46,326 nt of DNA from an uncultured Pelagibacteraceae bacterium (GCA_902604785.1 CACLAC010000008.1:1-46326), one strand, 5' to 3'; shown: positions 18,739 to 28,268, counted from the first letter of the stretch. Translations and numbers: made by a program. The notes: generated by a model from the sequence alone, not told the origin.

Positions 18739-19895
18739 TAAAATAACTTTCCAGAAATACTATAATTATATAAAATCTTTATATCGTCAATTGTCATTTT
18801 TTTAGGATTAGTTGAGGTTGAAGGATCTTCTAATGCCATTTTCGATAGTTTATCTATATCAATTTTGCTTGTTTCAATGACATCGGAAAGTTTATGGGGA
18901 ATATTAAGTTCTTTTCTCAAATCCAAAATCCAATTCAAAAAACTATCAAAATTTTTATCCAAGTTAAGATAATCGCATATAGATATTATTCTATTTTCAA
19001 TTAAACTTTTGTTAAAAGTTAATACATAAGGCATAAAAATTGCATTTGATAATCCGTGATGAATATTAAATTGAGAATTAACTGGATGGCTTAACGAATG
19101 AATTGCGCCTAGTCCTTTTTGAAAAGCTGTAGAACCCATGCTAGCAGCTGCTAACAAGTCCCTTCTCGCCTCTAAATCTTTTCCATTTTTAAACGCAGGT
19201 AATAAAGATTTTTTTATTAACTTCATTCCTTCAATAGCAATTCCATCAGCCATTGGATGAAAACCTGGCGCACAAAAGGCTTCTAAATTATGAGCTAGCG
19301 CATCCATTCCTGTTGCGCCAGTAAGTCTTGGCGAAAGATCAACAGTCAATACTGGATCTAAAATTACAATAGAAGGTAAAAATTTAGGATGAAAAATTAT
19401 TTTTTTTATTCCAGTTTCCTTGTTGATTATAGCTGAAGCTCTACCAGTTTCAGAGCCTGTACCGGCTGTTGTAGGAACAGCAATTATTGGAGGTATATTT
19501 CTTTCATCAGCTCTTTTCCAATAATCCCCAATATCTTCAAAATCCCATATAGGTCTTGATTGACCTGACATAAAAGCTATTGCCTTTCCAACATCTAGTC
19601 CACTACCTCCTCCAAAAGCTATTACACCATCACATTTAAATTCATTAAAAATTTTTACTCCATCGTCGACATTTTCTCCAATTGGGTTACCAGAAAAATC
19701 TGAAAATATTTTTATATCATTTAAATTATTTTTTAATTCATTAATTACATTTTTAACCATTTTTAAATTGATTAAATCTTTATCTGTTACAAATAAAGGC
19801 TTTTGTATACTTAGCTCTGAACAAGCTAAGGAAAGGTCTTTTATTCTATTTTCACCACTCCAAATAATATTTGGATAATTCCAATTAACTTTCAT
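18738..19895 (-). CDS. iron-containing alcohol dehydrogenase
   Basis: A 385-residue group III (Fe-dependent) NAD(P) alcohol dehydrogenase. The coenzyme loop FGGGSGLDVGKAIAFM is at about 98-113 and VPTTAGTGSETG at about 141-152. Metal ligands lie in GATGMDALAHNLEAF and in GAIHSLSHPVN with NIHHGLSNAIFMP. The family reduces or oxidises simple alcohols, aldehydes or hydroxy acids, and the physiological substrate here is open. Co-transcribed with the downstream amidotransferase. The 63-base spacer to the divergent GH1 gene should hold both promoters. Confidence 0.88.
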   Translation of the reverse strand: MKVNWNYPNIIWSGENRIKDLSLACSELSIQKPLFVTDKDLINLKMVKNVINELKNNLNDIKIFSDFSGNPIGENVDDGVKIFNEFKCDGVIAFGGGSGLDVGKAIAFMSGQSRPIWDFEDIGDYWKRADERNIPPIIAVPTTAGTGSETGRASAIINKETGIKKIIFHPKFLPSIVILDPVLTVDLSPRLTGATGMDALAHNLEAFCAPGFHPMADGIAIEGMKLIKKSLLPAFKNGKDLEARRDLLAAASMGSTAFQKGLGAIHSLSHPVNSQFNIHHGLSNAIFMPYVLTFNKSLIENRIISICDYLNLDKNFDSFLNWILDLRKELNIPHKLSDVIETSKIDIDKLSKMALEDPSTSTNPKKMTIDDIKILYNYSISGKLF

Positions 19896-19958
19896 AATTT
19901 AATATTATTGAAATTAATATTAATTTTTAAATATTAATGATATGTATTTTAGATAAGT

Positions 19959-21311
19959 ATGTCTAATAAATTTCCTGATAATTTCATTTGGGGAGCTGCA
20001 ACATCAAGTTATCAAATTGAAGGAGCATCTAAAATTGATGGAAAGGGTAAAAGTATATGGGATACTTTCTCACACACTAAAGGAAAAGTTTTTAAAAATC
20101 AAAATGCTGATATAGCAACCGACCATTATAATAGGTATAAAGAGGATGTTGCTTTAATGAACAATATTAAACTCAAAGCATACAGATTTTCTATATCATG
20201 GCCAAGAATTTTTCCTAATGGTAAAGGAAAATTTAATAAAAAAGGTATAGATTTTTATTCCAAATTATTAGATGAACTATTAAAAAAAAATATTAAACCT
20301 TTTATTACGTTATATCATTGGGATTTACCTCAAAAAATTCAAAACTTGGGAGGTTGGTCTAATAGAGAAATTACAAAATACTTTTCCGATTATTCATACC
20401 TAATTGCAAAAAAATTTGGTGATAGATGTAAAAATTTTATTACTCTAAATGAACCAGCTGTTTTTTCTACTTTTGGATACTTAGATGGATATATGGCTCC
20501 TGGTTTAAAGAATAAAAATAAATATTTATCTTGTATACATAACATCAATCTTGCCCATGGGTTTGCATTTAAATCAATAAAATCAGTATCTTCGAATATA
20601 AAGGTTGGTTGCACACTTAATATGGCTCCTTGCTTAGCATTTTCAAATGATAGTAAGGATATAAACGCTAAAATTACTTATGATACATTTTGGAATCGCG
20701 CATATGCAGATCCAATGTATTTAGGAAGTTATCCAAAAATTATAGAAAAAAAAATTCAAAATTTGATCAAAAAAAATGATATGAAAATAATAAAACAAAA
20801 AAATGATTTTATAGGGCTCAATCACTATCAGCATATAAGAGTTATATCTGATAAAAAAAATTTATTAGGAGCAAGAAGTGTTAGTTTAAAAGAATTATCA
20901 AAAAAAATAAATATAAATAAAAATTTAACTACAATGAACTGGGAAATTGTACCTGATGCATACTACCGTCAAATAATGGAGTTAAAAAATAGATACAACA
21001 ATCCAAATATTCATTTAACTGAAAACGGATGCTCTTTCTCAGACAATGTTAATAACAATGGTAAAATATTAGATTTGAAAAGGATAAATTTTTTAAAAAA
21101 ATATTTAAAAGCAGTTCATAAAGCTATTAAAAATGGTGCAAAAATAAAAAGTTATTTTGTTTGGTCTTTTCTAGATAATTTTGAATGGGCTCTAGGATAT
21201 GGAAAAAGATTTGGTATTGTTCATGTAGACTTTAAAACTTTAAAAAGAATTCCAAAGAAGTCATATTATTTTTTTGGAGAATTGATTAAAAAAAATTCTA
21301 TACCAAATTAA
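19959..21311 (+). CDS. GH1 beta-glucosidase
   Basis: A 450-residue family 1 glycoside hydrolase. N-terminal FIWGAATSSYQIEG, acid/base E165 in TLNEPA, nucleophile E355 in LTENG, and the C-terminal FVWSFLDNFEWALGYGKRFG all fit. No signal peptide, so it acts on imported beta-glucosides (or 6-phospho sugars, less likely because no PTS is present). It converges on the PfkB kinase with a 14-base overlap, and next to it lies a sugar ABC operon containing a GH4 enzyme. The neighbourhood therefore equips the cell for both alpha- and beta-linked sugars. Confidence 0.92.
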   Translation: MSNKFPDNFIWGAATSSYQIEGASKIDGKGKSIWDTFSHTKGKVFKNQNADIATDHYNRYKEDVALMNNIKLKAYRFSISWPRIFPNGKGKFNKKGIDFYSKLLDELLKKNIKPFITLYHWDLPQKIQNLGGWSNREITKYFSDYSYLIAKKFGDRCKNFITLNEPAVFSTFGYLDGYMAPGLKNKNKYLSCIHNINLAHGFAFKSIKSVSSNIKVGCTLNMAPCLAFSNDSKDINAKITYDTFWNRAYADPMYLGSYPKIIEKKIQNLIKKNDMKIIKQKNDFIGLNHYQHIRVISDKKNLLGARSVSLKELSKKININKNLTTMNWEIVPDAYYRQIMELKNRYNNPNIHLTENGCSFSDNVNNNGKILDLKRINFLKKYLKAVHKAIKNGAKIKSYFVWSFLDNFEWALGYGKRFGIVHVDFKTLKRIPKKSYYFFGELIKKNSIPN

Positions 21312-22209
21312 TATTATAAGGGTTGCATCCTTCTCTTGTGCAGCTTTTAGCTGCAACCAAATTTGCATATTCTAAAGCACTTAACCAATTGTTTTTTGAT
21401 AAATTTTTTATTTTTTTAACATCTAATAAATTTTTCTTTTCTAGATATCTAATTATTCCTGCGCTAAAAACATCTCCAGCGCCTACGGTATCTTTGACTT
21501 TTACTTTTATTGAATTTTTAGAAACTGAAAATCTTTTTGTATAAACGGTAGCTCCATTTTTACCTTTTGTTAAAATTACTGCAGATAAATTATATTTTGA
21601 AATCCAATATGAGATTGTATTTTTTGCAGATTTATTGTTTTTAAGATATGCAAGATCTTCATTGGATAGTTTAATTAAAGATGAGTATTTCATATAAGTT
21701 TTAAAAATATTAATAAACTTTTTTTTACTATCTATTATGTTTTTTCTTATATTTGGATCAATGAATACAATTGAATTTGTATGAACTTTTTTTGCAATTT
21801 CTATATTTTTTTTTGCAACTGGATCTAAAAAAATTGAAAGACAAGTGAAATAACATAATTTAACTTTATTTTTTTTTAATTTCAAAATTTTATGATTTTT
21901 TATATATCTAAAAGCTGTATTTTTTAAATAAAAACTATATTCAGTTTTTTTGCCTTGATTTACAATTGCTAGAGAAGTTGAATGATTAGACTTTGTTATA
22001 AATTTTGTATTTATATTATTTTTTTTTAACTCTTTATAAATTTTTTTTCCAAAGAAATCATTAGATATGTTTGAGAGATAATATATTTTAGATTTAAACC
22101 TGCCCAATGCAAGAGCGGTATTGTATCCAGCGCCTCCATTAACAAAATTATAATTATTATTTTTAACCTTAAATACGTCTAAGAGATTTTCCCCAGAAAC
22201 TACTATCAT
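21298..22209 (-). CDS. PfkB-family sugar kinase (fructokinase-like)
   Basis: A 303-residue ribokinase-fold kinase. NGGAGYNTALALGRF at about 24-38 is the N-terminal PfkB signature, and DTVGAGDVFSAG at 240-251 contains the catalytic base D246 and the anion hole. It is the last gene of the minus-strand sugar-uptake operon, 14 bases after the ATPase, and should phosphorylate the sugar released by the GH4 enzyme. Fructose or another hexose is plausible, which fits a disaccharide substrate, but specificity cannot be read. Overlaps the convergent GH1 gene by 14 bases. Confidence 0.85.
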   Translation of the reverse strand: MIVVSGENLLDVFKVKNNNYNFVNGGAGYNTALALGRFKSKIYYLSNISNDFFGKKIYKELKKNNINTKFITKSNHSTSLAIVNQGKKTEYSFYLKNTAFRYIKNHKILKLKKNKVKLCYFTCLSIFLDPVAKKNIEIAKKVHTNSIVFIDPNIRKNIIDSKKKFINIFKTYMKYSSLIKLSNEDLAYLKNNKSAKNTISYWISKYNLSAVILTKGKNGATVYTKRFSVSKNSIKVKVKDTVGAGDVFSAGIIRYLEKKNLLDVKKIKNLSKNNWLSALEYANLVAAKSCTREGCNPYNINLV

Positions 22210-22223
22210 CTATTAAAATTAAC

Positions 22224-23303
22224 TTAATTAAAAGCCTTTCCTTCTTTATCAAATATGTGGCATCGTGCTGAGTTAAAGCCAACTTTAACTTTGTCTCCCA
22301 CTTTAATATCTGTATCACCTTCTGTTTGTACTACTAAAGGTTCACCATCTTTATCAATATACAGAAATGTTCCCGAACCAAGTTTTTCAACAACAAATAC
22401 TTTACCTTCCCAGTTAGCTTCTGCATTTTGATTTATTGTTAAATGCTCAGGTCTGACTCCAATTTTAATACTCTCTCCAACTGATGAGGTTTTAGATATT
22501 TTTGATATATTTATTTTTGCAGAGCCCATTAGATCTACTTCTGTATTATTGTTGTTATTACTTAGAATTTTACTATCTATAAAATTCATTTTAGGAGATC
22601 CAATAAAACCACCAACAAATATATTATTTGGAAAGTTATATAAATCCATTGGAGATCCTTTTTGAGATACTATGCCTTGATCGAGCACAACAATATCATC
22701 GGCTAAAGTCATTGCTTCAGTCTGGTCGTGAGTTACATATATCATTGTTGCATTTAATTGATCATGCAATTTTGCTAATTCCACTCTCATTTGTACTCTT
22801 AAAGCTGCATCTAAATTAGACAAAGGTTCGTCAAAAAGAAAAACTTTTGGTTTTCTTGTAATTGCCCTACCAATTGCAACTCTTTGTCGTTGTCCGCCTG
22901 AAAGCTGCTTGGGTTTTCTTTGTAGAAAATTTTCTATTTGTAAAATTTTTGCAGCTTCATTTACTCTTTCATTAATTTCTTCTTTTGATCTTTTTTCTAA
23001 TTTTAAACCAAAAGCCATATTATCAAAAACAGTCATATGAGGATATAAAGCATATGATTGAAAAACCATTGCTATGTTTCTTTCTTTAGGTGGTAAATTG
23101 TTTACAATTTGATCGTCAATAGAAATTGATCCTGAGTTAATTTCTTCCAAACCTGCTATCATTCTTAACATTGTAGATTTTCCACATCCACTAGGTCCAA
23201 CCAAAACAGTAAATGATTCACTTTTTATATCTAAAGATACATCTTTTATGACATGAACATTGCCAAAAAATTTGTTTATTTTGTTTATACTAATATTTGA
23301 CAC
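22224..23303 (-). CDS. aglK: sugar ABC transporter ATPase (MalK/UgpC/AglK type)
   Basis: A 359-residue ATPase of the CUT1 class. Walker A GPSGCGKST at 36-44, Q-loop FQSYALYPHM, signature LSGGQ at 134-138, Walker B VFLFDEP at 154-160, H-loop YVTHDQTEAM, and a C-terminal TOBE domain (IKIGVRPEHL; VEKLGSGTFLYI). It powers the two permeases encoded upstream. The symbol aglK follows the operon order binding protein-F-G-hydrolase-K known from the rhizobial alpha-glucoside system; substrate identity is by context only. Confidence 0.93.
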   Translation of the reverse strand: MSNISINKINKFFGNVHVIKDVSLDIKSESFTVLVGPSGCGKSTMLRMIAGLEEINSGSISIDDQIVNNLPPKERNIAMVFQSYALYPHMTVFDNMAFGLKLEKRSKEEINERVNEAAKILQIENFLQRKPKQLSGGQRQRVAIGRAITRKPKVFLFDEPLSNLDAALRVQMRVELAKLHDQLNATMIYVTHDQTEAMTLADDIVVLDQGIVSQKGSPMDLYNFPNNIFVGGFIGSPKMNFIDSKILSNNNNNTEVDLMGSAKINISKISKTSSVGESIKIGVRPEHLTINQNAEANWEGKVFVVEKLGSGTFLYIDKDGEPLVVQTEGDTDIKVGDKVKVGFNSARCHIFDKEGKAFN

Positions 23304-23315
23304 AAATACTTTTTT

Positions 23316-24629
23316 TTAATTTAAGTAGCCTAAATAGTCCTTTTGAGTTTCTAACATTTTGTTTAATAGTTTTTCTGCTGCAACAGCATCATCAACTACC
23401 GGATCGGCTAATAAAGCTAAATAAGCGCTTTGCTTTGATTTTTTTAGTACTGCTTCTGTAGTTAACTCAATTACTCCAGATTGATTGTTTAATAATGTTC
23501 CAAATGAAGATGGATAATTTTCAAGTTTCACACCAGTGACACCATTTTTATTTAAAATGCCAGGCACTTCTACAACTATATTATCTGGAACTTTATCAAT
23601 AAATTTTTTATTTGGAATATTAACAGCTTCTTCTTCGATATTGCTATCTTCTATAATTGCTTCAATGATGGGAACAATCCTCTCATTCATTTCTTTATTA
23701 TTTTTATCAAAAAAAGATGAGTAAGAAACATTTTCATAATAAGTCATACATTTTTTTTTATAATTATTATAAAAATGATTAATTGCTTCTTGATCTACAA
23801 CTTTATGAGCCCATTGAATATATTCTCCTAAGTGGCTATCTGTAGTTATTGGTAAAAAATTATATTTTTCATATAGATTAAAAAACAAACCTCTCTCTGC
23901 CCCAGGTTCTGATAAAAAACCCTCATGATCGTTTACTAAAGTTGAATAATATTCTTTAAATTTTTTTCTTATAATTGGATATCCATCTTTTTGAGTGTCT
24001 TTATACTTAACATCTATTAAAATACTAAAATGGTTTAAACCACCTGCTTTTATTTCAATATTTGAATAGTCTGTCTCCATTAATGTTGGTAATTGTCTTT
24101 CCATAGAAGCTATTTCGTGACAAAGACCTGTAAATTTAAGATCGGGATATTTTGTCGTAACTGAATGACAAACTCTTTGCATAGGATTTGAATAATTAAA
24201 TACAAATGCGTCTGGACAAACTTTAACAATTTCATCACAAATCTTAACTATTTCTGGTGCTATCCTTAGGCTGTGAAACAATCCTCCTGGACCACCATTC
24301 TCTCCCATTATTTGTTTAAGTCCAAAATCTAAAGGAATTTGCCAATCTTGGTCCCAAAGTTTAAATCTATCACCCGCCTCTATTGAAATTATACAAAAGT
24401 TGGCATTTTTAAGAGCCTCTTGAAGATTTGTTGTGGCTAAAATATTACATTTAACATTTAGTTCTTCTTTATATTTTTCTGAAATTTTTTTTGTATTTTC
24501 TAAAGAGTCTGGATTAATATCATGAAGAACAATTGTTGACCCTTCTAAAACTTTTGACTTAAATATATCGCCAATTGTTCCTAGTCCAAACTGAGTACTT
24601 CCTGCTCCAATTAAAACAATCTTATTCAT
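23316..24629 (-). CDS. GH4 family glycosidase (alpha-glucosidase/alpha-galactosidase type, NAD and metal dependent)
   Basis: A 437-residue GH4 enzyme. These cleave glycosides by an oxidation-elimination mechanism needing NAD and Mn, and can act on alpha- and beta-linkages. The Rossmann start is IVLIGAGSTQFGLG at 4-17, with MGENGGPGGLFHSLR and FNYSNPMQ for substrate and coenzyme. Metal ligands are C170 (GLCHEI) and H200 (GLNHF). It lies between permease and ATPase genes (6 and 12 base gaps), the position held by the GH13 aglA in rhizobial agl operons. No signal peptide: it works on sugar already imported. Confidence 0.9.
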   Translation of the reverse strand: MNKIVLIGAGSTQFGLGTIGDIFKSKVLEGSTIVLHDINPDSLENTKKISEKYKEELNVKCNILATTNLQEALKNANFCIISIEAGDRFKLWDQDWQIPLDFGLKQIMGENGGPGGLFHSLRIAPEIVKICDEIVKVCPDAFVFNYSNPMQRVCHSVTTKYPDLKFTGLCHEIASMERQLPTLMETDYSNIEIKAGGLNHFSILIDVKYKDTQKDGYPIIRKKFKEYYSTLVNDHEGFLSEPGAERGLFFNLYEKYNFLPITTDSHLGEYIQWAHKVVDQEAINHFYNNYKKKCMTYYENVSYSSFFDKNNKEMNERIVPIIEAIIEDSNIEEEAVNIPNKKFIDKVPDNIVVEVPGILNKNGVTGVKLENYPSSFGTLLNNQSGVIELTTEAVLKKSKQSAYLALLADPVVDDAVAAEKLLNKMLETQKDYLGYLN

Positions 24630-24635
24630 AACAAT

Positions 24636-25775
24636 TTATCCTTTCACTGATCCAGCCACTAAACCTCTAATAAAATACCTTTGTAAAGCAAAGAATATAA
24701 ATAAAGGTACAGTCATAGATACAAAAGCGCCGGTAGTCAATATTTCCCAATTTTCTCCTCTTGATCCCAATAACTCCCTTAGTTTAGCTGTTAAAATAAT
24801 TTCGCTTGGTACTTGATCTAAGAAAATTAATCCTACCAATAAATCATTCCATACCCATAAAAATTGTAAGATAAAAACAGATGCAAATGCAGGTACTGAT
24901 AAAGGTATAATAATTCTTAGAAATATATCATAATGAGTTGCTCCATCTACTCTCGCAGCTTCGATCATCTCATTAGGCAAAGATTTTATAAAATTTCTTA
25001 ACAAAAAAGTTGTTGATGCTAAACCAAAGCCTGTGTGGGCCATCCATACCCCAGGATAAGATTTTGCACCAATATTAAATAAAGCACCCACATCATTATA
25101 AATACTTAACAAAGGTATTAAACACATTTGTAATGGAACGACTAAAGAGGCAACAATAAGTGCAAACAAAGTATCTCTTCCCCAAAACTTCATCCAAGAC
25201 AATGCATATGCAAAAAATGAACATATTATTAATGGTATAATAGTAGAGGGAATTGCAACAGTGAGTGTATTTAAAAAAGCTTGGCCGATACCTTCTTTAA
25301 ATAAAACTTCTTTATAATTATCTAAAGTAAATTTTGGTGGACTTAAAGCTGTGATAAATATTCTTTTTCCTCTCTCATGTTTGAATGGTTCATCTGATTT
25401 CCAGACATATTCGCCATTTTCACTTATTTCAATTTCACTTTTATTTTTAAGTATTGCTTTCTCATTAATTTTATATTTATTCATTTCTTTAGATGTAATT
25501 CCATAACTAATTACCTTTTTTCCAGAATTTTTAACTAATAGATTTCCTTTAATGAAAAATTTTCCGTTTTCTTCAATTTGATCTTCAAAAGTTTTTGTTC
25601 TATAAATTTCGTTCACTTCATTTGTGTTAAATGTGGTCCACCATCCACTTGTTGCTAACAAATCTTTATCTCTAAATGAACTTACAAATAATCCAAAAGT
25701 AGGCAGAACCCACACAACAACAAAGAGCAGAAGCAATAAATTAATTATTATTTTTGTTAAAATATTTTTATTCAT
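24636..25775 (-). CDS. aglG: sugar ABC transporter permease (AglG type, MalG family)
   Basis: I use the start ATG 25775, which overlaps the stop of the upstream permease by one base (TAATG). An in-frame ATG at 25814 would overlap that gene by 40 bases. The result is 379 residues, matching the unusually long AglG branch. After the first membrane helix (ITKIIINLLLLLFVVVWVLP) comes a periplasmic insertion of about 110 residues before the five core helices. The cytoplasmic EAA loop is EAARVDGATHYDIFLRIIIP. It forms the channel with the AglF-like protein. Confidence 0.92.
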   Translation of the reverse strand: MNKNILTKIIINLLLLLFVVVWVLPTFGLFVSSFRDKDLLATSGWWTTFNTNEVNEIYRTKTFEDQIEENGKFFIKGNLLVKNSGKKVISYGITSKEMNKYKINEKAILKNKSEIEISENGEYVWKSDEPFKHERGKRIFITALSPPKFTLDNYKEVLFKEGIGQAFLNTLTVAIPSTIIPLIICSFFAYALSWMKFWGRDTLFALIVASLVVPLQMCLIPLLSIYNDVGALFNIGAKSYPGVWMAHTGFGLASTTFLLRNFIKSLPNEMIEAARVDGATHYDIFLRIIIPLSVPAFASVFILQFLWVWNDLLVGLIFLDQVPSEIILTAKLRELLGSRGENWEILTTGAFVSMTVPLFIFFALQRYFIRGLVAGSVKG

Positions 25776-26758
25776 TATGATTTTTCGTCCTCTTTGTGTC
25801 TTCGAATGTTCCAAATCATTATAGGTATTACTCCGATCATTATAACTATAGCCATTAAACTTCCTCTTCCTGAATCTCCACCACCTCTAAACATCCAGTC
25901 ATACATTAAATTCGCGAGCACCTCTGTATTCCATTGTCCATTTGTCATAGCTAAAATAATGTCAAATATTTTTAATACTAAGATAGTGATAATAGTCCAT
26001 ATTACTAAAATTGTTTTTTCTAAATATGGAATAATTATTGAAGTGAAAATTTTAAATTCACTTGCCCCATCTATTCTTGCGGCTTCTATCATTTCTTTTG
26101 GAATACCTCTAAGTGCAGCACTAAAAATAACCATAGCAAGACCTGTTTGTATCCAAATCATTATTGCCATTAAAAATAAATTATTCCAAATCGGAATAGT
26201 CATCCAAGCTTGTGGTTCAAAACCCAAAGAAACAACTACTGCATTTAAAAATCCAATTTGATCATCGCCTGGGCCTCTATAATCGTATACAAATTTCCAT
26301 ATGACTCCTGCTCCTACAAACGAGATAGCCATTGGCATAAAAATAATTGATTTTGCTATTGTTCCCCACCACAACTTATCAGCCAAATATGCAATAACTA
26401 AGCCAAAAAATGCGCTTAATGTAGGAACAACTAATAACCATCCTAAATTATTTAATATAGCTCTCTTAAACTCAGGATCTTTTGCTGCCCAAACATAATT
26501 CTTTATTCCTACAAATTCAAAACCAGTTTTATTAAAAAAACTTAATCTTAAAGTTTCAACTACTGGGTAAAGAATAAATATTACTAAAATTATAAACGCT
26601 GGTGCAATAAAAATATAAGGTCTTAGAACTGATTTTTTTGAAAAGTTATTAGAATTTTTTTCTGAAAAAAAATCTAAAGCTAAATTGGATAAATGAAAAT
26701 ATGAAAAACATACAACTATTCCTAAAAATACATAAAGAAAGAAAGATGTTGTGGTCAC
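25775..26758 (-). CDS. aglF: sugar ABC transporter permease (AglF type, MalF family)
   Basis: A 327-residue inner-membrane permease with two N-terminal helices (about 5-22 and 48-70) followed by the transport core. EAA loop: EAARIDGASEFKIFTSIIIP at about 225-244. Its ATG lies 58 bases after the binding-protein stop, across a terminator-like hairpin, so its expression is probably lower than that of the binding protein. Pairs with the downstream AglG-type permease. Confidence 0.92.
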   Translation of the reverse strand: MTTTSFFLYVFLGIVVCFSYFHLSNLALDFFSEKNSNNFSKKSVLRPYIFIAPAFIILVIFILYPVVETLRLSFFNKTGFEFVGIKNYVWAAKDPEFKRAILNNLGWLLVVPTLSAFFGLVIAYLADKLWWGTIAKSIIFMPMAISFVGAGVIWKFVYDYRGPGDDQIGFLNAVVVSLGFEPQAWMTIPIWNNLFLMAIMIWIQTGLAMVIFSAALRGIPKEMIEAARIDGASEFKIFTSIIIPYLEKTILVIWTIITILVLKIFDIILAMTNGQWNTEVLANLMYDWMFRGGGDSGRGSLMAIVIMIGVIPIMIWNIRRHKEDEKS

Positions 26759-26776
26759 AAATAAAAAAAAGGTAAA

Positions 26777-26806
26777 CAGGCGAACTAATTAATTTTAGTT
26801 CGCCTG
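26777..26806 (-). terminator. intra-operon hairpin between binding protein and permease genes
   Basis: Arms CAGGCGAACTAA and TTAGTTCGCCTG (12 perfect pairs) surround a 6-base loop. Reading the minus strand, the stem is followed by a U-rich run (TTTACCTTTTTTTTATTT). It sits 10 bases after the binding-protein stop and before the permease start, as in mal-type operons where such stems cause partial termination or protect the upstream mRNA. It likely makes binding protein more abundant than the membrane subunits. Confidence 0.75.
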
Positions 26807-26816
26807 AATTAAATAT

Positions 26817-28127
26817 TTATTTTATTGCATCCCAACTAGCTTGGATTTTATCTGCTACTTCTTTTGCAGATTTTCCACTAGTATAATCTACCATACCAGT
26901 CCAGAAGGATCCTGCGCCGATTGCACCTGGCATTAAGTCAGAACCATCGAATCTAAACGTAGTAGCATTAAGAAGAATTTGATTTAAACCTCTAAAAGTA
27001 TCGCTTGAGTGTTTGCTTAAATCAATAAGTTTGTTTGGATTTAAGAATCCAGAACCATCTATAGCCATCCAAATTTCATTAGACTGAGGATGTCCTAAAT
27101 AATTCAAAAATTCTCTTGTAGCTTTACTGTCTTTAGTAATTGCAAACAATGTTCCTCCACCCAAAACTGGATTTCCTAAATCTTTCGTAGAGTATGATGG
27201 AAAATAAAAGAAATCATAGTCTTGTCCAGCTTTTACGCCTTCAGGAAAGAAAGCAGGTATAAAACTTGCTTGTCTATGCATCATACACTTCGGTGGAGAT
27301 GAAAATAAACCTTTTGGAGAATCTCTAAAGTCAGTTGTTGCAACTGCTTTTGATCCACCAGATACGTACTTATCATTTTTAGCAAATGATCCAAAAAAGT
27401 CCATTGCTTCAATAACTCTTTTATCATTGAATGGCATTTCATTAGTAACCCATTGATCATAAACTGCAGGTTTATGTGTTCTTAACATTATATCTTCCAT
27501 CCAGTCTGTTGCAGGCCATCCTGTTGCATCACCAGATCCTAATCCAATACACCAAGGTGTATTACCGTCTGAAGCCATTTTTTCTGTTAGAGATATCAGT
27601 TCTTCCATTGTTTTTGGAACTTTATAACCATTGTCTGAAAAATTATCTGGAGAATACCAAACTAAGCTTTTAACATTCACTCTGTAAAAAAAACCAAAAA
27701 AATCTTTTTTACCATTTTTGTCTGGATAAGTTCCTAGATCAACCCAAGACTGACCAGCAGCATAATTTTTTAAAACCCAATTTTTCATATCATTACCTAG
27801 CGGAGTTAATCCTCCAAGCGCAGCTACGTTTGCAGCTAAACCAGGTTGTGGAAATATTGCTAAATTAGGTGGACTTCCAGCTTTAACATCAATTATTATC
27901 TGTTGTTCAAAGCTATCTGATCCTCCATATTCAACAGTTGCACCTGTTGCATCTGTAAATGCTTTGATGACTTTTCTAAACTGCTCATCTTGAGGTGCTA
28001 ACCAAGGTCCAGAGATTACAACTTTCTCCCCACTTAAATCTGGTCCTTTATAATTTCCAGAAATTGCATTGCTTAATGCAAATAGATTTGCAATAGCAAT
28101 CATTAATATTATTTTAAATATTTTCAT
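26817..28127 (-). CDS. aglE: sugar ABC transporter periplasmic binding protein (AglE type)
   Basis: A 436-residue extracellular solute-binding protein of the maltose/alpha-glucoside class. The signal peptide is MKIFKIILMIAIANLFALS with likely cleavage after SNA. Mature motifs: VVISGPWLAPQDEQFRKVIK, GATVEYGGSDSFEQQI, PPNLAIFPQPG, WPATDWMEDIMLR. It has the best ribosome site in the region (AAGGGGG, 6 bases before ATG). First gene of the operon with permeases, GH4, ATPase and PfkB. A palindrome lies 63 bases upstream. High expression is expected. Confidence 0.92.
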   Translation of the reverse strand: MKIFKIILMIAIANLFALSNAISGNYKGPDLSGEKVVISGPWLAPQDEQFRKVIKAFTDATGATVEYGGSDSFEQQIIIDVKAGSPPNLAIFPQPGLAANVAALGGLTPLGNDMKNWVLKNYAAGQSWVDLGTYPDKNGKKDFFGFFYRVNVKSLVWYSPDNFSDNGYKVPKTMEELISLTEKMASDGNTPWCIGLGSGDATGWPATDWMEDIMLRTHKPAVYDQWVTNEMPFNDKRVIEAMDFFGSFAKNDKYVSGGSKAVATTDFRDSPKGLFSSPPKCMMHRQASFIPAFFPEGVKAGQDYDFFYFPSYSTKDLGNPVLGGGTLFAITKDSKATREFLNYLGHPQSNEIWMAIDGSGFLNPNKLIDLSKHSSDTFRGLNQILLNATTFRFDGSDLMPGAIGAGSFWTGMVDYTSGKSAKEVADKIQASWDAIK

Positions 28128-28189
28128 TTTTCCCCCTTACTTAAAATTAATTCTTATTTTATGTTTTTTTTTTAAATTATTAAAGTATT

Positions 28190-28204
28190 TGATAACGATT
28201 ATCA
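28190..28204. promoter_or_regulatory. candidate operator upstream of the sugar ABC operon
   Basis: TGATAACGATTATCA is an inverted repeat with TGATAA/TTATCA arms around CGA, 63 bases upstream of the aglE start, inside the 144-base spacer that must hold the operon's promoter. Its shape fits a LacI-family operator for a sugar operon. It also resembles a 7-1-7 Fur box with one mismatch. No regulator gene is in the window to decide between them. Confidence 0.45.
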
Positions 28205-28268
28205 GTTAGAACTTAAATGCATACCTAATTCTACTTCTGGTTGACATATAGATTTTTAAATAAAAAGA

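Noticed and set aside
25794..26261. 155-codon open frame on the plus strand
   Set aside because: Fully antisense to the AglF-type permease, whose motifs and overlaps are clear; the isoleucine-rich product is a shadow.
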